From positions 1-64,000 of the forward strand of contig WHVA01000172.1 in NCBI GenBank assembly GCA_015179125.1: DNA of 64,000 bases, read 5' to 3'. Below the pieces are notes generated by a model. That model saw only the letters and a list, made by a program, of their open reading frames with translations, had not been told where the DNA came from and searched no databases. This document shows, piece by piece, positions 1 through 9,924 of this stretch; within the stretch, counting starts at the first letter, position 1; each line of letters begins with the position of its first letter. This DNA comes from Gautieria morchelliformis (taxonomy: Eukaryota > Basidiomycota > Agaricomycetes > Gomphales > Gomphaceae). The position numbers were made by a program, and so were the translations under genes.

Positions 1-50
1 TGAAACACTATTCCAGATTCAACTCTAGACCAATGGGTCTCAACAAGGAT

Positions 51-2928
51 TCAGAAGGCCGGGGCCCACTTCAGCCCTCTCATTACTGTGTTTATTTTCT
101 CCATTCTGCTCGGCTCAAGGTTGTATGCGTGCAGAATTTCATGCAGCTGTGTGCGGTGCCTTGTGACATATCTCGAGGCGGCGCAGCTTACTCGTGGGGG
201 AAGGGGGTGTCTCTCAGGGAGGCAGGATAGCCTGGTGGCGGCCTTGTGGATGAGCTTGTCTACAAGCAAATGGAACGGTAGTAAGTTGGCATGGGCATCG
301 AGCATGTCACTCGCCATTGTTCTCAGCGCGCCGGTTATCGCTAGTGCAGCTTGTCTCTGTACCCTCGCCAACTTGTTGATGTGCCCTTTCGTGCCTTTCT
401 TCCCTTCTGATCCTGGGATAAGGAAGACGTCAGCGGCGTATAGGAGTTTCGGGACTGCTACCACTAGGTAGTATTGGCGCATGTGCTTAGCTGGTACTCC
501 TCTCGATGGTTTTGCTAGTCTTTGGTATTGCTCAATGAAAGTGCTTCCTTTCTGAAGTGCATAGTTGACTTGCTCTTTGAAGCAGAGTTCCTGGTTGACT
601 ATTACCCCGAGGAACTTGTGGGACAGTGTCAGCTGGATGGCATGAGGGCCGATCATTATCGTGGGCCTGGCGACAGGTCTGGTTTTCCTAGCCCTGTCAG
701 AGTCTGCTTCCTGGCATCTGGTTAGGCCCATGAGCCCAAACTTGTCTATTGCGAAGGTGCATTGGTGCTTTCTTGCCCAGTCCTGTGTGCCCCTGGGCCT
801 GGTCATTATGTTCATAAGCTTTGCGAACACCTCCTCCAGGTAGGCCGCCTCAGCCATCATTGTTGTGTCGTCGACAAAACCCACGCAGTCTTCACCGCTC
901 TTCCTTTTGACAACTTCGAGCAGATCCGTGTTGTAAAATTGGTATGCAATCGCAGATAGGGGGCATCCTTGGTCCATGCCGCGCCCTATCTCCATCATGA
1001 GAGTGCTGTAGTCGTCTAACTGCATTGTTGTGAGCCTTCCTCCCACCTTCTCTCAATCCATTCTGTGTACTCTCGTGGGATTCCATGCTGGCGCATGTTG
1101 TGTATGAGCTGTGACAGGATAATGCTGGGGAAAGCTCCTTTTATGTCCAGGAACAGTAGGCCCATTACTTTTCCCCTTCTCCATGCGTCCTTCGTGGCTC
1201 CTGTCACGTAGTGCATTGCATCAGTGGTGGTTCTCCCTGGCCGACACCCGAAGTGGTTGTCTGGCAGCAGTATGTATCTTTCTGTCATCATGACCAGGTC
1301 TTCTGCGACGCACGTGGACAGAACCTTTCCCAGAGTGTCAAGTAAGGCAATGGGTCTATACACTCCGGGGATGGCATAGTCCTTCTTGCCAGGCTTTCTC
1401 AGAACCTTCGTGACCGAGTCCCTCCACTCGGGTGGGTACACCTTGAGCTCAAAGGTCACTCGGAACAAGGGGCCTATGAAGGGCAAGAGAATGTTAATGC
1501 ATTGTTTCAGCACCAAGTTAGGGATACTGTTGGTGCCTGGCGCTTTGAAAGAGTTGAGTCTCTCCACTGTCCTCTTTATTTGACTATCTGGTATGCCCTC
1601 GTATTCAAAAGCTGCTGGCAGGTACTCGTGTCCATCCAGGACTGCCGTTGGGCCGTCGGTCGCCTCAGGGAAGAACGTCACGAAGAGCATTTGTTCCTTG
1701 TGTTTGTCATTCGTGTCCATGACCCACGTGGTGCCGTTGCTGTGCTTGGTGGTGAGTGTCGGTATCCGTGTGCACCCTCCATCCGACGGGTCCAATGATG
1801 CGAACTTGTGGGCAGTCCAGACTGTGGCCTGGTCGGTTCTTTCGAGGAAGTCCTCCCAGTGTTCCTTTTTGGATTTTTCTATTGCCTCTGCATACCTGTT
1901 GCGAGCCTCCTTGTACTCTTGGTGTACCCTGTGGTCTGGGTCTTGTCTCTGTCTGTATGCTCTCCTGCCTGCTCGCCTCAACTCTTTCCTCATTTGGGTC
2001 AGCTCCCTTGACCACCATCGTTTCATGAAGGGTGAAGGCCTTGTGATGGGCACCAACTCGTCTATAGTGATCATTATGCAGTCAGTGATCACTTTTAGAT
2101 TGAGTGGAAGTGCCACTTGTCTATGGGGTTTGCCTCTGGGACTGTGTCTCTAAGTCGCCCCCCCAACCTCTCACTGAATTCCTTCCAGTCTACTTGCCTA
2201 TAGTTGTCTCGTTGGTGAGTTGGTGTCCATTGTTGAGACCTCGAGCGTGGTGTCAATTGGATAATGATCACTTTTCGCAGGTTGCTCCTCCGGTACTGTG
2301 TAGCAGCAAGTCAGTCTATCGATCAGTTCTGGAGATAGGAAAACGTTATCGGTGTGCGTGTTATTCCCCATTGACATAGCTCTGAGTGTCGGAGTGCCTC
2401 TTGGGAGCACCATTTGTACATCCCACTCCACCGTCGCGTCTATGAGCATTTGTGCTTGGTCCAGATTGTGCCTCGTGAAAAGCTGGTTGTTGCGTTCTTC
2501 GTCCCAGTTCGGATGGTGTCAGTTGAAGTTGCCGAGCCATATCATGCCTAGGTCATCGTCTCTAGTCCCTCTCTCGCTGTGGTACTTCTGTATGAACCTT
2601 TTCATCGTGTGTAGGCTGTCGGAGTTGTTGCAATCACAGTATATGTTGATGATGAGGATGTTTCCGGCGTTGGTGTTGACTTTTTTACTAGGATCGTTGC
2701 TCTTGATCTTTTCTGCCGGTCTATGTAGTGAGTTTTGGGATATACTGTGTACCAGTGGGGTGTTGCTCTGGTGCTTCCTAAGAAATCAATGTATGGTTCC
2801 TGTATAGCAATGATGTTGTATTTGTCGGGCATGGCGGCGGCCAATAGGTCCTCCGTGGCTGTTAGAGATTTGTTTGTGTTCTGTTGTCTAATCCGCATTT
2901 GTGTTATCGTGTTGTCGTCTCGGTTCAT
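51..2928 (-). pseudogene. LINE ORF2, endonuclease plus reverse transcriptase, broken
   Basis: The N-terminal part (2928-2602) reads as an AP-like endonuclease (IAIQEPYIDFLG, then PHWYTVYP). A second piece near 2560-2198 has WLGNFN-stop-HHPNWDEERN, where the stop is TGA in place of an expected arginine, followed by SDHYPI. The RT domain spans about 2116-600: HFGCRPGRTTTDAMHYV, FLDIKGAFPS, then after a frameshift near 1040 MDQGCPLSA and the catalytic FVDD box. The C-terminal piece ends at a stop at 51-53, with the same frame still open beyond it to the window edge. Several frame changes and stops make it non-functional. RNase H was not seen and would lie to the left if present. Confidence 0.85.
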
Positions 2929-3329
2929 CTAGGTTGTGTGCTGTGGGGGCGGCTGTGGTCGTTCTCTCTCTGTTCGCCCCTGGGCTCGTACTCGTCCAGT
3001 GTTGTTTGCCTTGCGTTCCTAGTGTTCCACCCCTGATCCCTATGGCCTGTTTCAGGGTTCGTGTTTCATCTGCCCTGGCTCCTCTCCCCTGCTCTTGAGG
3101 CCGCCCGTTCGCCACCTCAGATGGTGTATGGTTGTGTTTGTTGTGTTCTGCCTCTGTCGTTGTCTTGCATGGCTTGTTGTTGGCGGGGGGGGACTTCCAC
3201 ATTGGTCGTAGGCCCTGCATGATCGTGCTGCTCCCATGTCCAGGGCTGCTCATCAGGGAAGTATTTGTAGGTTCCCTCAGGGTTTGCTTTCTCAATGGTC
3301 TGGCTCGCTGAGACAAATATAGGGCAAGT

Positions 3330-4685
3330 TCAGTCCCACGACGAGTGTCCGTTGGTGTCGCAGTTGATGCATCTGTACTTCACTGGGTCGATCTCTTCAC
3401 ACTCTGCCGTCCTGTGTGCCCTTCCACACGTCCTGCACACGTTGTCGCCCGGGCACTCTGCTGCCATGTGCCTTGCATTGAGCTTTTGGCACTTCAAGCA
3501 CCTCCTCGGCTCCCTTTTCATTCTTCTTGCCCATGTTCACTTTCCTGCTATTATCGGTCCTTCCCGTATGCTCTGATTTGCAGCTTGAATGGATGAAAAC
3601 TTAGCTATCAGGTGGGCCGAGCGCTGTCCTTGCGTCCTTCAGCTCCCCAGTTTGATCCATCTCGTCAAGATCAACGTGTCGCTAGGCAGTCCTGAATCTC
3701 TTTCGATTTTCTTGAGCTCCCCCATGGCCTCTGGAGCGTGCGTCAGCGGGACATACTCTACCAGGACCGCGGCAGCCCGCTCTTTGATCACTGAGGTGCC
3801 GCCGAGCCTGTGCGCTAATTGTGTCCTGTTCGCCTGGACCCACTTGGCTGTTGTAGGCGTGTTGAGCTCGTACACAACACCTCCATTGGCCAATATTTTG
3901 GCTCCTACGAATTTGATGTCAGTGTCGATACTGATACCTTCTAGTTGTTCCAACACCTGGTTTGCCTTGGCTACCAGCTCTTGTTCCGTGAGGTCTCCCA
4001 GCATGTTGTGTTCTGCTCTAGGATCTTTGTCTATCAGTAATTGACACTCCCTGGCCTTTGCTCTGGCCAGGTTGCTTGGGTGTGATAGAGGGACATTACC
4101 TCTGAGTACTGCCGCGTACATGTTCTCCGTCACCTGTTCCCTTCTCACTTCACTCCTTATTCTCTGGACACTACAGAGCTCTTCTACCGCCAGGCTGGCC
4201 TCATCTGTTATGTTCTTTGAGGTGTCTGTGATCTCGCATGTGGCCTCTATGATCGAGTCAACTTTGCTGAGCACGGGCGCTAGGCTCTTTTCGACGTGTT
4301 GCATGACGGCTGTACCTAGGCCTCTGGCTGCTTCATTGTTCATCAGGATGGCGACTGATCTGGTGCCCTCCTCGAGTGCCTTGCCTGTGGAACTGTGGGC
4401 GAGGGAGAGGAGGATATAGCTGAGCTGTTCTCTCATCGCTGGGCCATCCTTGGCTATGAAGCCTTGCTTGTCCAGGAAAGCTTGTGCTTGTTCTTTGGTG
4501 CGTACTGACGCGTATGGGTCTGCTATCAGCTCAGCTCTTGTCTTGGTGCTCGTCTGTTGGCTGCTCGCTCTTGTTCTGAGCGCTGACACGGCCACCGGTG
4601 GGTGGGGCTCTGTGCTGGTTGGCATGGCCCTTTTGGTGCCTTTTGCTATGTAGGCTTTTTCGCTAGTGCTTAGGAGGATGTTCAC
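3330..4685 (-). pseudogene. LINE ORF1, gag-like nucleic-acid-binding protein, broken
   Basis: The 5' piece (4685 down to 3639, 348 codons) is a charged helical gag-like region; the true start may be an internal methionine about 20 codons in (MPTSTEPH). The 3' piece (3521-3330) is in another frame and carries CCHC knuckles: CX2CX4HX4C around CRTCGRAHRTAEC and another starting RCINCDTNGH. Translation stops at WD-TGA, but the same frame continues for about 60 codons with a Tad-gag-like segment (TCPIF ... YKYFPDE ... WTWE). That TGA therefore looks like a nonsense change, probably from CGA. At least one frameshift lies between 3639 and 3521. The product would have bound element RNA. Confidence 0.8.
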
Positions 4686-5281
4686 ATTGACAACAATGTA
4701 TATTCTTCTAGGATATATTAGATATCTTTTAAAATATCAACCCTAACCAAATTCATAATCCATCATTTTGAGCAACTTGTATATTGTGGACATCCTAAAT
4801 TTTTTTGAATGTTCTGATATTTTAAAAATATGGTTGTATGTGCTAAAGCATGGTGTGTATTGATATAACAGAGCAATTTCAGAGAGGATGTGGATGACTA
4901 TATATTAAAAGTATACATGAAACATGTTAGATGTACAATCACAGAATATAGAAGCAAGTATGGACAATACCTGTACTATATTATTATATATGGTTGAGAG
5001 ATCTGATTAGAAGGTATGTTTAAAATAATATGCATGTATAGTACAAAGATATGTAACTATTGATGTTTAGACAATGGGGTATACACCCTTTCCTGGGGGA
5101 GCAGCAGACTGTGAGAAAGAACTTTGCGGCTAGGATTAAGCATGCCTTACAATTGCTGGCAACTGCCTCAATTTTGATATATTTTATCAAATATAGATGA
5201 GCTAAGCTATATATACATATATATGACATTTATAAACATCCTCCTTAGTGTCGTTCGAGGTGAACTAGCAGTAGCTGGAGA
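4686..5281. other. AT-rich stretch without a gene
   Basis: About 600 bp of AT-rich DNA between the LINE 5' end and the chromodomain frame. It holds TATA-like strings (for example near 5208-5225) and only short accidental frames. It may include the LINE 5' end and the promoter side of the chromodomain gene. No gene, LTR or RNA is supported. Confidence 0.5.
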
Positions 5282-5390
5282 TTGTGTGTAGGTGGGGAAT
5301 GGAATTTTTGGGTTTTTCGTGGTCAATGGATAAACTCGATGGACCTGGAGTTCCAGGTCCGCTGGACCCTAGGCGACGTGACATGGGAAC

Positions 5391-5404
5391 TAGGGCTGCA
5401 CACC
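5391..5404. repeat. hAT left terminal inverted repeat
   Basis: The 14-bp sequence TAGGGCTGCACACC is directly preceded by the target duplication ATGGGAAC at 5383-5390. Confidence 0.95.
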
Positions 5405-5713
5405 GTGCCGTACATCCACGGCTGTACGGTGCCGTGTTACGGCCACGGCACCCGTACCATCAGGGGTTTGGGTGATGTGCCGATGGCACGGCATACGGTA
5501 CGGTGTCACGCTGTATGATACCGTAAAAATACGGCCATATACGGTATGTACGGCATGTACTTTTCAATCTCCGCCTCGTTTCAATTTCAGCCTCAATGTC
5601 GTTTCCTTTCACTCAAGTGCCAAGTGAGTCGACCATCCGCCCCTACAAAGTGGCGACTATTCCACAGTACTCACGTCACTACAGAACCCAAGCGAGTGAA
5701 CCGAGGAAAAAAG

Positions 5714-6578
5714 ATGGCCGCATTGATTGAAGAGGAAGGGCTGGATGAAGATGGCCGTCCTATGAAATGTGGGAACCTGCATCGTCAGCAGAAGCGCAAA
5801 CACAAGCCAGCCAAGAAGATCGCGCAAGAAGAGGACAAGGATGATGATGATGATGAAGATGGCGAATTTTCGGACTCGAGCTCTGGTGACAAATCAAGCT
5901 TGGAATCTGAGTCAGATGTGTCTCACCATATGATTCCAGGTCATGAAGTAAGTGTCTCACTACATCTACCTATTCCCTACTCACCTGCTTGTCCTAGATT
6001 TCTGACATGCTCCCATCGAAAACGGCACCCAGTACCAAACGAACCAAATCAACCACACGCGCACAACAGATCCAGTTGGCTTTGGCTTCCTCCAAGGCTA
6101 AATCCATGACACATGCCAAAAAGAAACCGCGCAAGGCAACGGTTGAAGAGGTCGAGGTTGAGGATAGCTCACGAAATGCGGTAACGCGCAATCGTGCCGC
6201 ATCTCCCGATCCTTCCGCTCCCACTGAAACGATGACGAGTAGTACGGAACAGAGAAAAAAGGTATGACCGTTGATACCTCACCCCACTCCACTCACGGCG
6301 ATCACCCCAGCAGCCAGGCGGAGTGAAACGTAGCAGTCCTATCTATCTACATCCACTGTATCCCTGGTTGCATACTATGTCGTTATTGGAGTTTTGGGAC
6401 TGACATTGTTGTTATCCTAGGATATGCTGTCGCCGTTGAGCGAGTTTTCTCAGGAGGTCGTGACACAATCTCGTTGCGACGGGCAAGTCTTTGGCCTGAA
6501 ACCATCGAAGTTTTAATGCTCAGCAAACAAAAGCTTCATCTTGCACGCGCTCAGTGCACAGCGGGATTACATTGTTAA
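5714..6578 (+). pseudogene. hAT transposase remnant (N-terminal exons plus dimerisation exon)
   Basis: A start at 5714 (MAALIEEEG) opens a charged N-terminal exon with an Asp/Glu-rich run (EDKDDDDDEDGEF). It ends at a GTAAGT donor at 5948. Exon 2 (5998-6261) is Lys/Arg-rich and ends at a GTATGA donor. After an acceptor at 6420, the last exon reads AVERVFSGGRDTISLRRASL, the conserved hAT C-terminal dimerisation domain, and stops at TAA 6576-6578. A full hAT transposase has several hundred more residues between these parts, including the DDE catalytic core, which is absent. Exon phases across the last junction do not match, as expected after an internal deletion. Confidence 0.85.
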
Positions 6579-6720
6579 CATATAATTATTAGACGACCTT
6601 GTATCTAAATTTACAGTGCTCAAATAGATCTGTACACCGTAATATGGACGGTATGGTACCCGTACCGTACCGTCAGAGGGGGTGAGGTATGGATTATACG
6701 GCCGTAGCCGTAATACGGAT

Positions 6721-6734
6721 GGTGTGCAGCCCTA
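6721..6734. repeat. hAT right terminal inverted repeat
   Basis: The exact inverse complement of the left terminus, directly followed by the second copy of ATGGGAAC at 6735-6742. Confidence 0.95.
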
Positions 6735-6885
6735 ATGGGAACCCATGTTGTCATGCAAGGATCTTGAAGCCCTAGATCACTATCTAGAGCTCTGGGGGGT
6801 GAGCAAGCCACGCGACCTTCCCAGACGCTGCTAGACGCGTCTGTCACATGCACACCATGCGGGCGCGGTTAAATTTTTGCCTCAG

Positions 6886-8922
6886 ATCTTTCTGAGGGTG
6901 CATCGCTTCTTGGAAGCAAACCACCATCATCTACCCAAGAAGATGATGCCCCCCAAAGATGGGATGGATGTTGATCCATCAACATCCACGACACACACAA
7001 TGGCCCCGAGACAGGGGGCCACAGACATCCTACGAGCTCCAGTGGACCAGGAAAACTGGATGATCGTAGGATGGGAAGACGGCTTGGCAATCGTCCACCC
7101 GGATGATTGCGCCACCTGCGTGGACTACGCCGCGCACTTATGGGCCGCGACAGGCACCTGCAAGGTAAAACTGCAGGATGAAGACATCAGCGACGCTGTC
7201 GACATGGCGTGGGGATGGCTCCCGAGGGGCATCGCACATGACAGGCGGGAGGAGCCCCTGCAGGATGTCCATGACCTCAAGAAGGAAGTCAAGGACTTGG
7301 AACGCACAGTCGAAGACCGCGACGACGTGCTCGAAGTCAAGCATGCCAAAGTAAAAGAGCTCGAGGAGCAACTGAGTGCGCTCCAGCTCCAGCTCAAGTT
7401 CACCCACACAGCCTCAAAAACACCGCACCATGACCCGGCCACAGACCCAGTGGCCGGGCCCTCATCACCTCACGTGATGGCACCCTTGCCAGCGTGCACG
7501 TCATCGGGGCTAGCGTCCCAATTATCGGCTCCCACCCCGATGACGACAGGGGGGCAGAGTGCGCCATCAGATGCAGTGTACGGCGTCCCAGAGGGATGGG
7601 AGTCTGACTCCTCCATCTGGAAGACCTATGACCCGGACAGAGCTCAGTGTCTGGCTGAGCAGCCAAAAAAGAAGCGCAAGACATTGCACGGCACCCCCAA
7701 CACCGTCAATGGTCTGGCCATTGTGAGGGAAAGCATGATCAGCCCATACCTGGTGGCGTCATCGTCGCACACAATCAATGACCCTGCCCTACATCGGCAG
7801 GTAGCATTGGTCGAGGCCCAGTACATTGGGCCTCACGTGGACCTGCCACCACCGGCGGGGACAGTTCACCCTCCCTACCCGGGGGAGGGAGTGATCATAC
7901 CACTCGGAGACCCACCGGTCTCCGAGACGGGCCTCCTACCACGACCAGTAGGAAAGGCGCAGCAGCATCGTACTCAATGGTACGACGTCTGCCCGCTCAA
8001 TGACCCACACTTCGTTGAGCTCCTAGCATGTGCAAAAGACACGCCGCAACTCGTGTGCACACATGAGATGGTCGGCATGTTCAAGCGCATCGAGCGCGAG
8101 CAACGCGCTCACAATCCCAAATGGGATTGTCTCATGATAGCAAGCGGTACCCCGCACGACATTGCCACCATCCTCAGGGGTTGGATACACAACCCCGAAG
8201 GAATCCCCACCGCCATCCGCGACAACGCGGATGGAACCTTCAACCTGGACGACATGGACGTCTGGATGTGGTTGAAGGCACTCACGCCCCGAGTTAAAGG
8301 GGCCACGTCACCTCTCAAGTTGAGACTCCTCGACTTGTTCGGCTCAACTGACCGATGGTCGAGCTTCGTCGATGCCAGGGAATGCCTGACACTGCAGAGC
8401 CCCAGCCTGCGGCTATCCATCATGGGTCCATATCCTGTGGGAGGCCGAGCTGACCCCGACATCCCACTCGCCGAGATCGCGCAATGGCTGGCCCGCCACG
8501 CCAGCGTCACTCAGGAACGAGTGGCGCGCATTGAACACTACATTCAACGCAGCCTCACCCGCATGGCATTCAGTGCCGCCGCCCAGGAGGGCCAACAAAA
8601 GGTTCTTGAGACCAGCCACATGAGGGCCGCGGTGCCACAACCGCTCACACATGCTCAGCTTGATCAAGAGCTGGCGCGCTTCCGGCCTCCTCCCCAGGCC
8701 AAGGACCCGGCCGTCAAGGCCATGCTCCACGAGGATACTGGCCCCGTCAGCCAAGCAGAGAACCCCGCCAGTGGTGAGGCAGAGCCGCCTCACCCAACCA
8801 CCCCCGCGGATGCGGAGGTGCCGCCGGAGGAGTCACATGCTCCACCGGCCCCGTACAACGACGATGTCATCCTATCGGAAACACTAGAGGACACCATCAT
8901 GGATGACCTCTATGATTCCTAA
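6886..8922 (+). CDS. Large open frame, coiled-coil protein of unknown function
   Basis: The frame is open from 6877 to 8922 (681 codons). The first ATG is at 6943 (MMPPKDGMDVD). If spliced from the upstream chromodomain, the exon would begin at 6886. Visible parts: a short conserved-looking block (ENWMIVGWEDG, then HPDDCATCVDYAAHLWAA), a coiled coil at about residues 125-170 (LKKEVKDLERTVEDRD and on), Pro/Ser/Thr-rich linkers, a basic KKKRK run near residue 265 that could be a nuclear signal, a globular middle (about 380-570), and an acidic C-terminus. No catalytic motif is recognised. It sits just before a purine tract and LTR-like start, so it may be a gag-like or accessory protein of an LTR element rather than a host gene. 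The frame is undamaged, unlike its neighbours. Confidence 0.6.
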   Translation: MFLRVHRFLEANHHHLPKKMMPPKDGMDVDPSTSTTHTMAPRQGATDILRAPVDQENWMIVGWEDGLAIVHPDDCATCVDYAAHLWAATGTCKVKLQDEDISDAVDMAWGWLPRGIAHDRREEPLQDVHDLKKEVKDLERTVEDRDDVLEVKHAKVKELEEQLSALQLQLKFTHTASKTPHHDPATDPVAGPSSPHVMAPLPACTSSGLASQLSAPTPMTTGGQSAPSDAVYGVPEGWESDSSIWKTYDPDRAQCLAEQPKKKRKTLHGTPNTVNGLAIVRESMISPYLVASSSHTINDPALHRQVALVEAQYIGPHVDLPPPAGTVHPPYPGEGVIIPLGDPPVSETGLLPRPVGKAQQHRTQWYDVCPLNDPHFVELLACAKDTPQLVCTHEMVGMFKRIEREQRAHNPKWDCLMIASGTPHDIATILRGWIHNPEGIPTAIRDNADGTFNLDDMDVWMWLKALTPRVKGATSPLKLRLLDLFGSTDRWSSFVDARECLTLQSPSLRLSIMGPYPVGGRADPDIPLAEIAQWLARHASVTQERVARIEHYIQRSLTRMAFSAAAQEGQQKVLETSHMRAAVPQPLTHAQLDQELARFRPPPQAKDPAVKAMLHEDTGPVSQAENPASGEAEPPHPTTPADAEVPPEESHAPPAPYNDDVILSETLEDTIMDDLYDS

Positions 8923-8944
8923 GGGGTACCCTATAGTTGTCTAT

Positions 8945-9176
8945 AGAGGGGGAGGGTGTAAATAACCTATGTATCTACATGTACACTAGTTATTACATAA
9001 TCCCCGTGGGCCCCTTAGGGACCTACTGTATAGTTTATGCGTGGGAACCAGTCAGCGGTTCCCATCGCATCTTACCCTTATACTGTCACTACGTAGCATT
9101 CAGAATACCACTCCTTGGTCAAGTTCTGTTGTGCCCTTGTGATAAAAGGCATAAGATCGACATCTTTACATAGGCT
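8945..9176 (+). repeat. Possible polypurine tract and start of an LTR
   Basis: Shortly after the 681-codon frame the purine run AGAGGGGGAGGG (8945-8956) is followed by TGTAAATAACC, the layout of a polypurine tract before a 3' LTR. The sequence to 9176 is non-coding and is interrupted by the Copia insertion. Neither the far end of this LTR nor a matching 5' LTR upstream was found, so the call is tentative. Confidence 0.4.
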
Positions 9177-9262
9177 TGTTGGAGTTTGTAATCTTGTTAG
9201 TTAAGCTAGTTACAGTTGCTTAGTAATACGCTGCCGTTTTCGTCCCTACTGCGATCTCTACA
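9177..9262 (+). repeat. Left LTR of the miniature Copia element
   Basis: 86 bp, TG...CA ends, preceded by target duplication AGGCT (9172-9176). Confidence 0.95.
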
Positions 9263-9275
9263 GGTTATGGGCCCC
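9263..9275 (+). promoter_or_regulatory. Candidate primer-binding site
   Basis: GGTTATGGGCCCC starts at the base after the left LTR. Copia elements often prime from an internal part of the initiator methionine tRNA, with sites like GGTTATNNGCCC. The match is by eye only. Confidence 0.45.
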
Positions 9276-9415
9276 GCCCGTTCGCTTTAGTTAAACAATA
9301 GGCCCCTCGGGATTGTAAGACGTGCTCCCCCTGTTGTTTGTTGGGGTTGAGAGGGTATCTCCCATTGCACCATAAAAGCCCTGTATCGACTACAGGCCGA
9401 TTCGAATTCTTCGCC

Positions 9416-9604
9416 ATGCCCGCCGGCGACTCATTATTCTTAAAACTCTCGGACTCAAACTACATTGACTGGAAGTATCAGATGGAGGTCTACCTGACTA
9501 CAAAGGACTTATGGGATGTTGTGGATGACACAGAGGAGAGGCCCACTGGATCTACGTCCTCGAAGACCGTTAAAGCAGAGGATATTTGGGAGAACCTTCA
9601 CTGA
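9416..9604 (+). CDS. Truncated Copia Gag N-terminal region
   Basis: From the ATG at 9416 (MPAGDSLFLKLSDSNY) the frame encodes about 62 residues with the Copia Gag motif LSDSNYIDWKYQMEVYL followed by LWDVVDD. It stops at 9602-9604. An upstream in-frame extension to 9338 exists but is less Gag-like. Normal Copia Gag is several hundred residues; here the middle is deleted and the zinc knuckle follows as a separate frame. Gag packages element RNA, and a non-autonomous copy would need pol proteins from elsewhere. Confidence 0.8.
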   Translation: MPAGDSLFLKLSDSNYIDWKYQMEVYLTTKDLWDVVDDTEERPTGSTSSKTVKAEDIWENLH

Positions 9605-9652
9605 GCCCGCGGTTTCGCGACACATCTGTCACTACAATGACGCTTCCTCTCG

Positions 9653-9901
9653 ATGAGAAAGGATGACACGCAAAATGTTACCTGTTTCTGGTGCGGAAAG
9701 CGAGGCCACATGCATGGAGACTGCCCAGATAGGATACGCGACCACTCAGCCTCTAGCGATGGCTCGACCACTTCGTCAGATGAGGAACAGAAGAGAAAAG
9801 AGAAGATGGACTGGAAGCAGAGGAAGAAAAAGGAAAAGGAGAAATTGGTAAAGGAAGTTACTCAGGCTGCTTTTGCGTGCTATGCTGCATCAGACAACTA
9901 A
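9653..9901 (+). CDS. Gag zinc-knuckle fragment of the Copia element
   Basis: 82 codons starting MRKDDTQNVT, with one CCHC knuckle CFWCGKRGHMHGDC (CX2CX4HX4C), then a Ser/Asp-rich stretch and a Lys/Glu-rich helical tail, ending at TAA 9899-9901 just before the right LTR. This is the C-terminal part of Copia Gag. It is separated from the N-terminal fragment by a deletion and about 50 bp without a shared frame. Confidence 0.8.
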   Translation: MRKDDTQNVTCFWCGKRGHMHGDCPDRIRDHSASSDGSTTSSDEEQKRKEKMDWKQRKKKEKEKLVKEVTQAAFACYAASDN

Positions 9902-9924
9902 CTCGTTACTCGATTAAGAGGGTA

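Larger units (their letters stand above)
1..4685 (-). mobile_element. Decayed Tad-like LINE (non-LTR retrotransposon)
   Basis: A minus-strand element with the usual two-ORF order: a gag-like ORF1 with CCHC zinc knuckles (3330-4685), then an endonuclease plus reverse transcriptase ORF2 (51-2928). This arrangement is typical of the Tad clade of fungal LINEs. Both ORFs are broken by stops and frameshifts, so the copy is dead. The 3' end, where an RNase H domain or A-rich tail could lie, is past the left edge. No target-site duplication can be checked. Clade assignment is by recognition of the gag/EN/RT style and was not computed. Confidence 0.85.
5391..6734 (+). mobile_element. Internally deleted hAT DNA transposon with 8-bp TSD
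   Basis: The left end TAGGGCTGCACACC (5391-5404) is perfectly inverted at the right end (6721-6734). The flanking 8-bp direct repeats ATGGGAAC (5383-5390 and 6735-6742) are identical, which is the hAT signature. Subterminal zones at both ends are rich in CCGTAC/GTACGG-type repeats, as is common for hAT transposase-binding sites. The 1,344-bp body keeps the 5' exons and the C-terminal dimerisation exon of a transposase but not the catalytic RNase-H-like core, so it is non-autonomous. The intact TSD and termini point to a fairly recent insertion. Confidence 0.93.
5282..6834 (+). pseudogene. Chromodomain-encoding frame split by a hAT insertion
   Basis: The frame read through 5282-5390 breaks at the hAT element and resumes at 6743 after one copy of the 8-bp target duplication. 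Joined on paper, it gives a chromodomain-like core (EFQVRWTLGDVTWEP, then a helix with ALDHYLELWG), the usual order of chromodomain beta strands, TWEP and terminal helix. Neither side alone shows this. Unspliced, it ends at TAG 6832-6834. A GTGAGC donor at 6799 and a strong pyrimidine-rich CAG acceptor at 6885 would instead splice it, phase 0, into the 681-codon frame downstream. Chromodomains bind methylated histone H3 tails and occur in chromoviral integrases and host chromatin proteins. The upstream start is unclear; a TAG/GTGGGG acceptor-like site lies near 5291. Confidence 0.65.
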
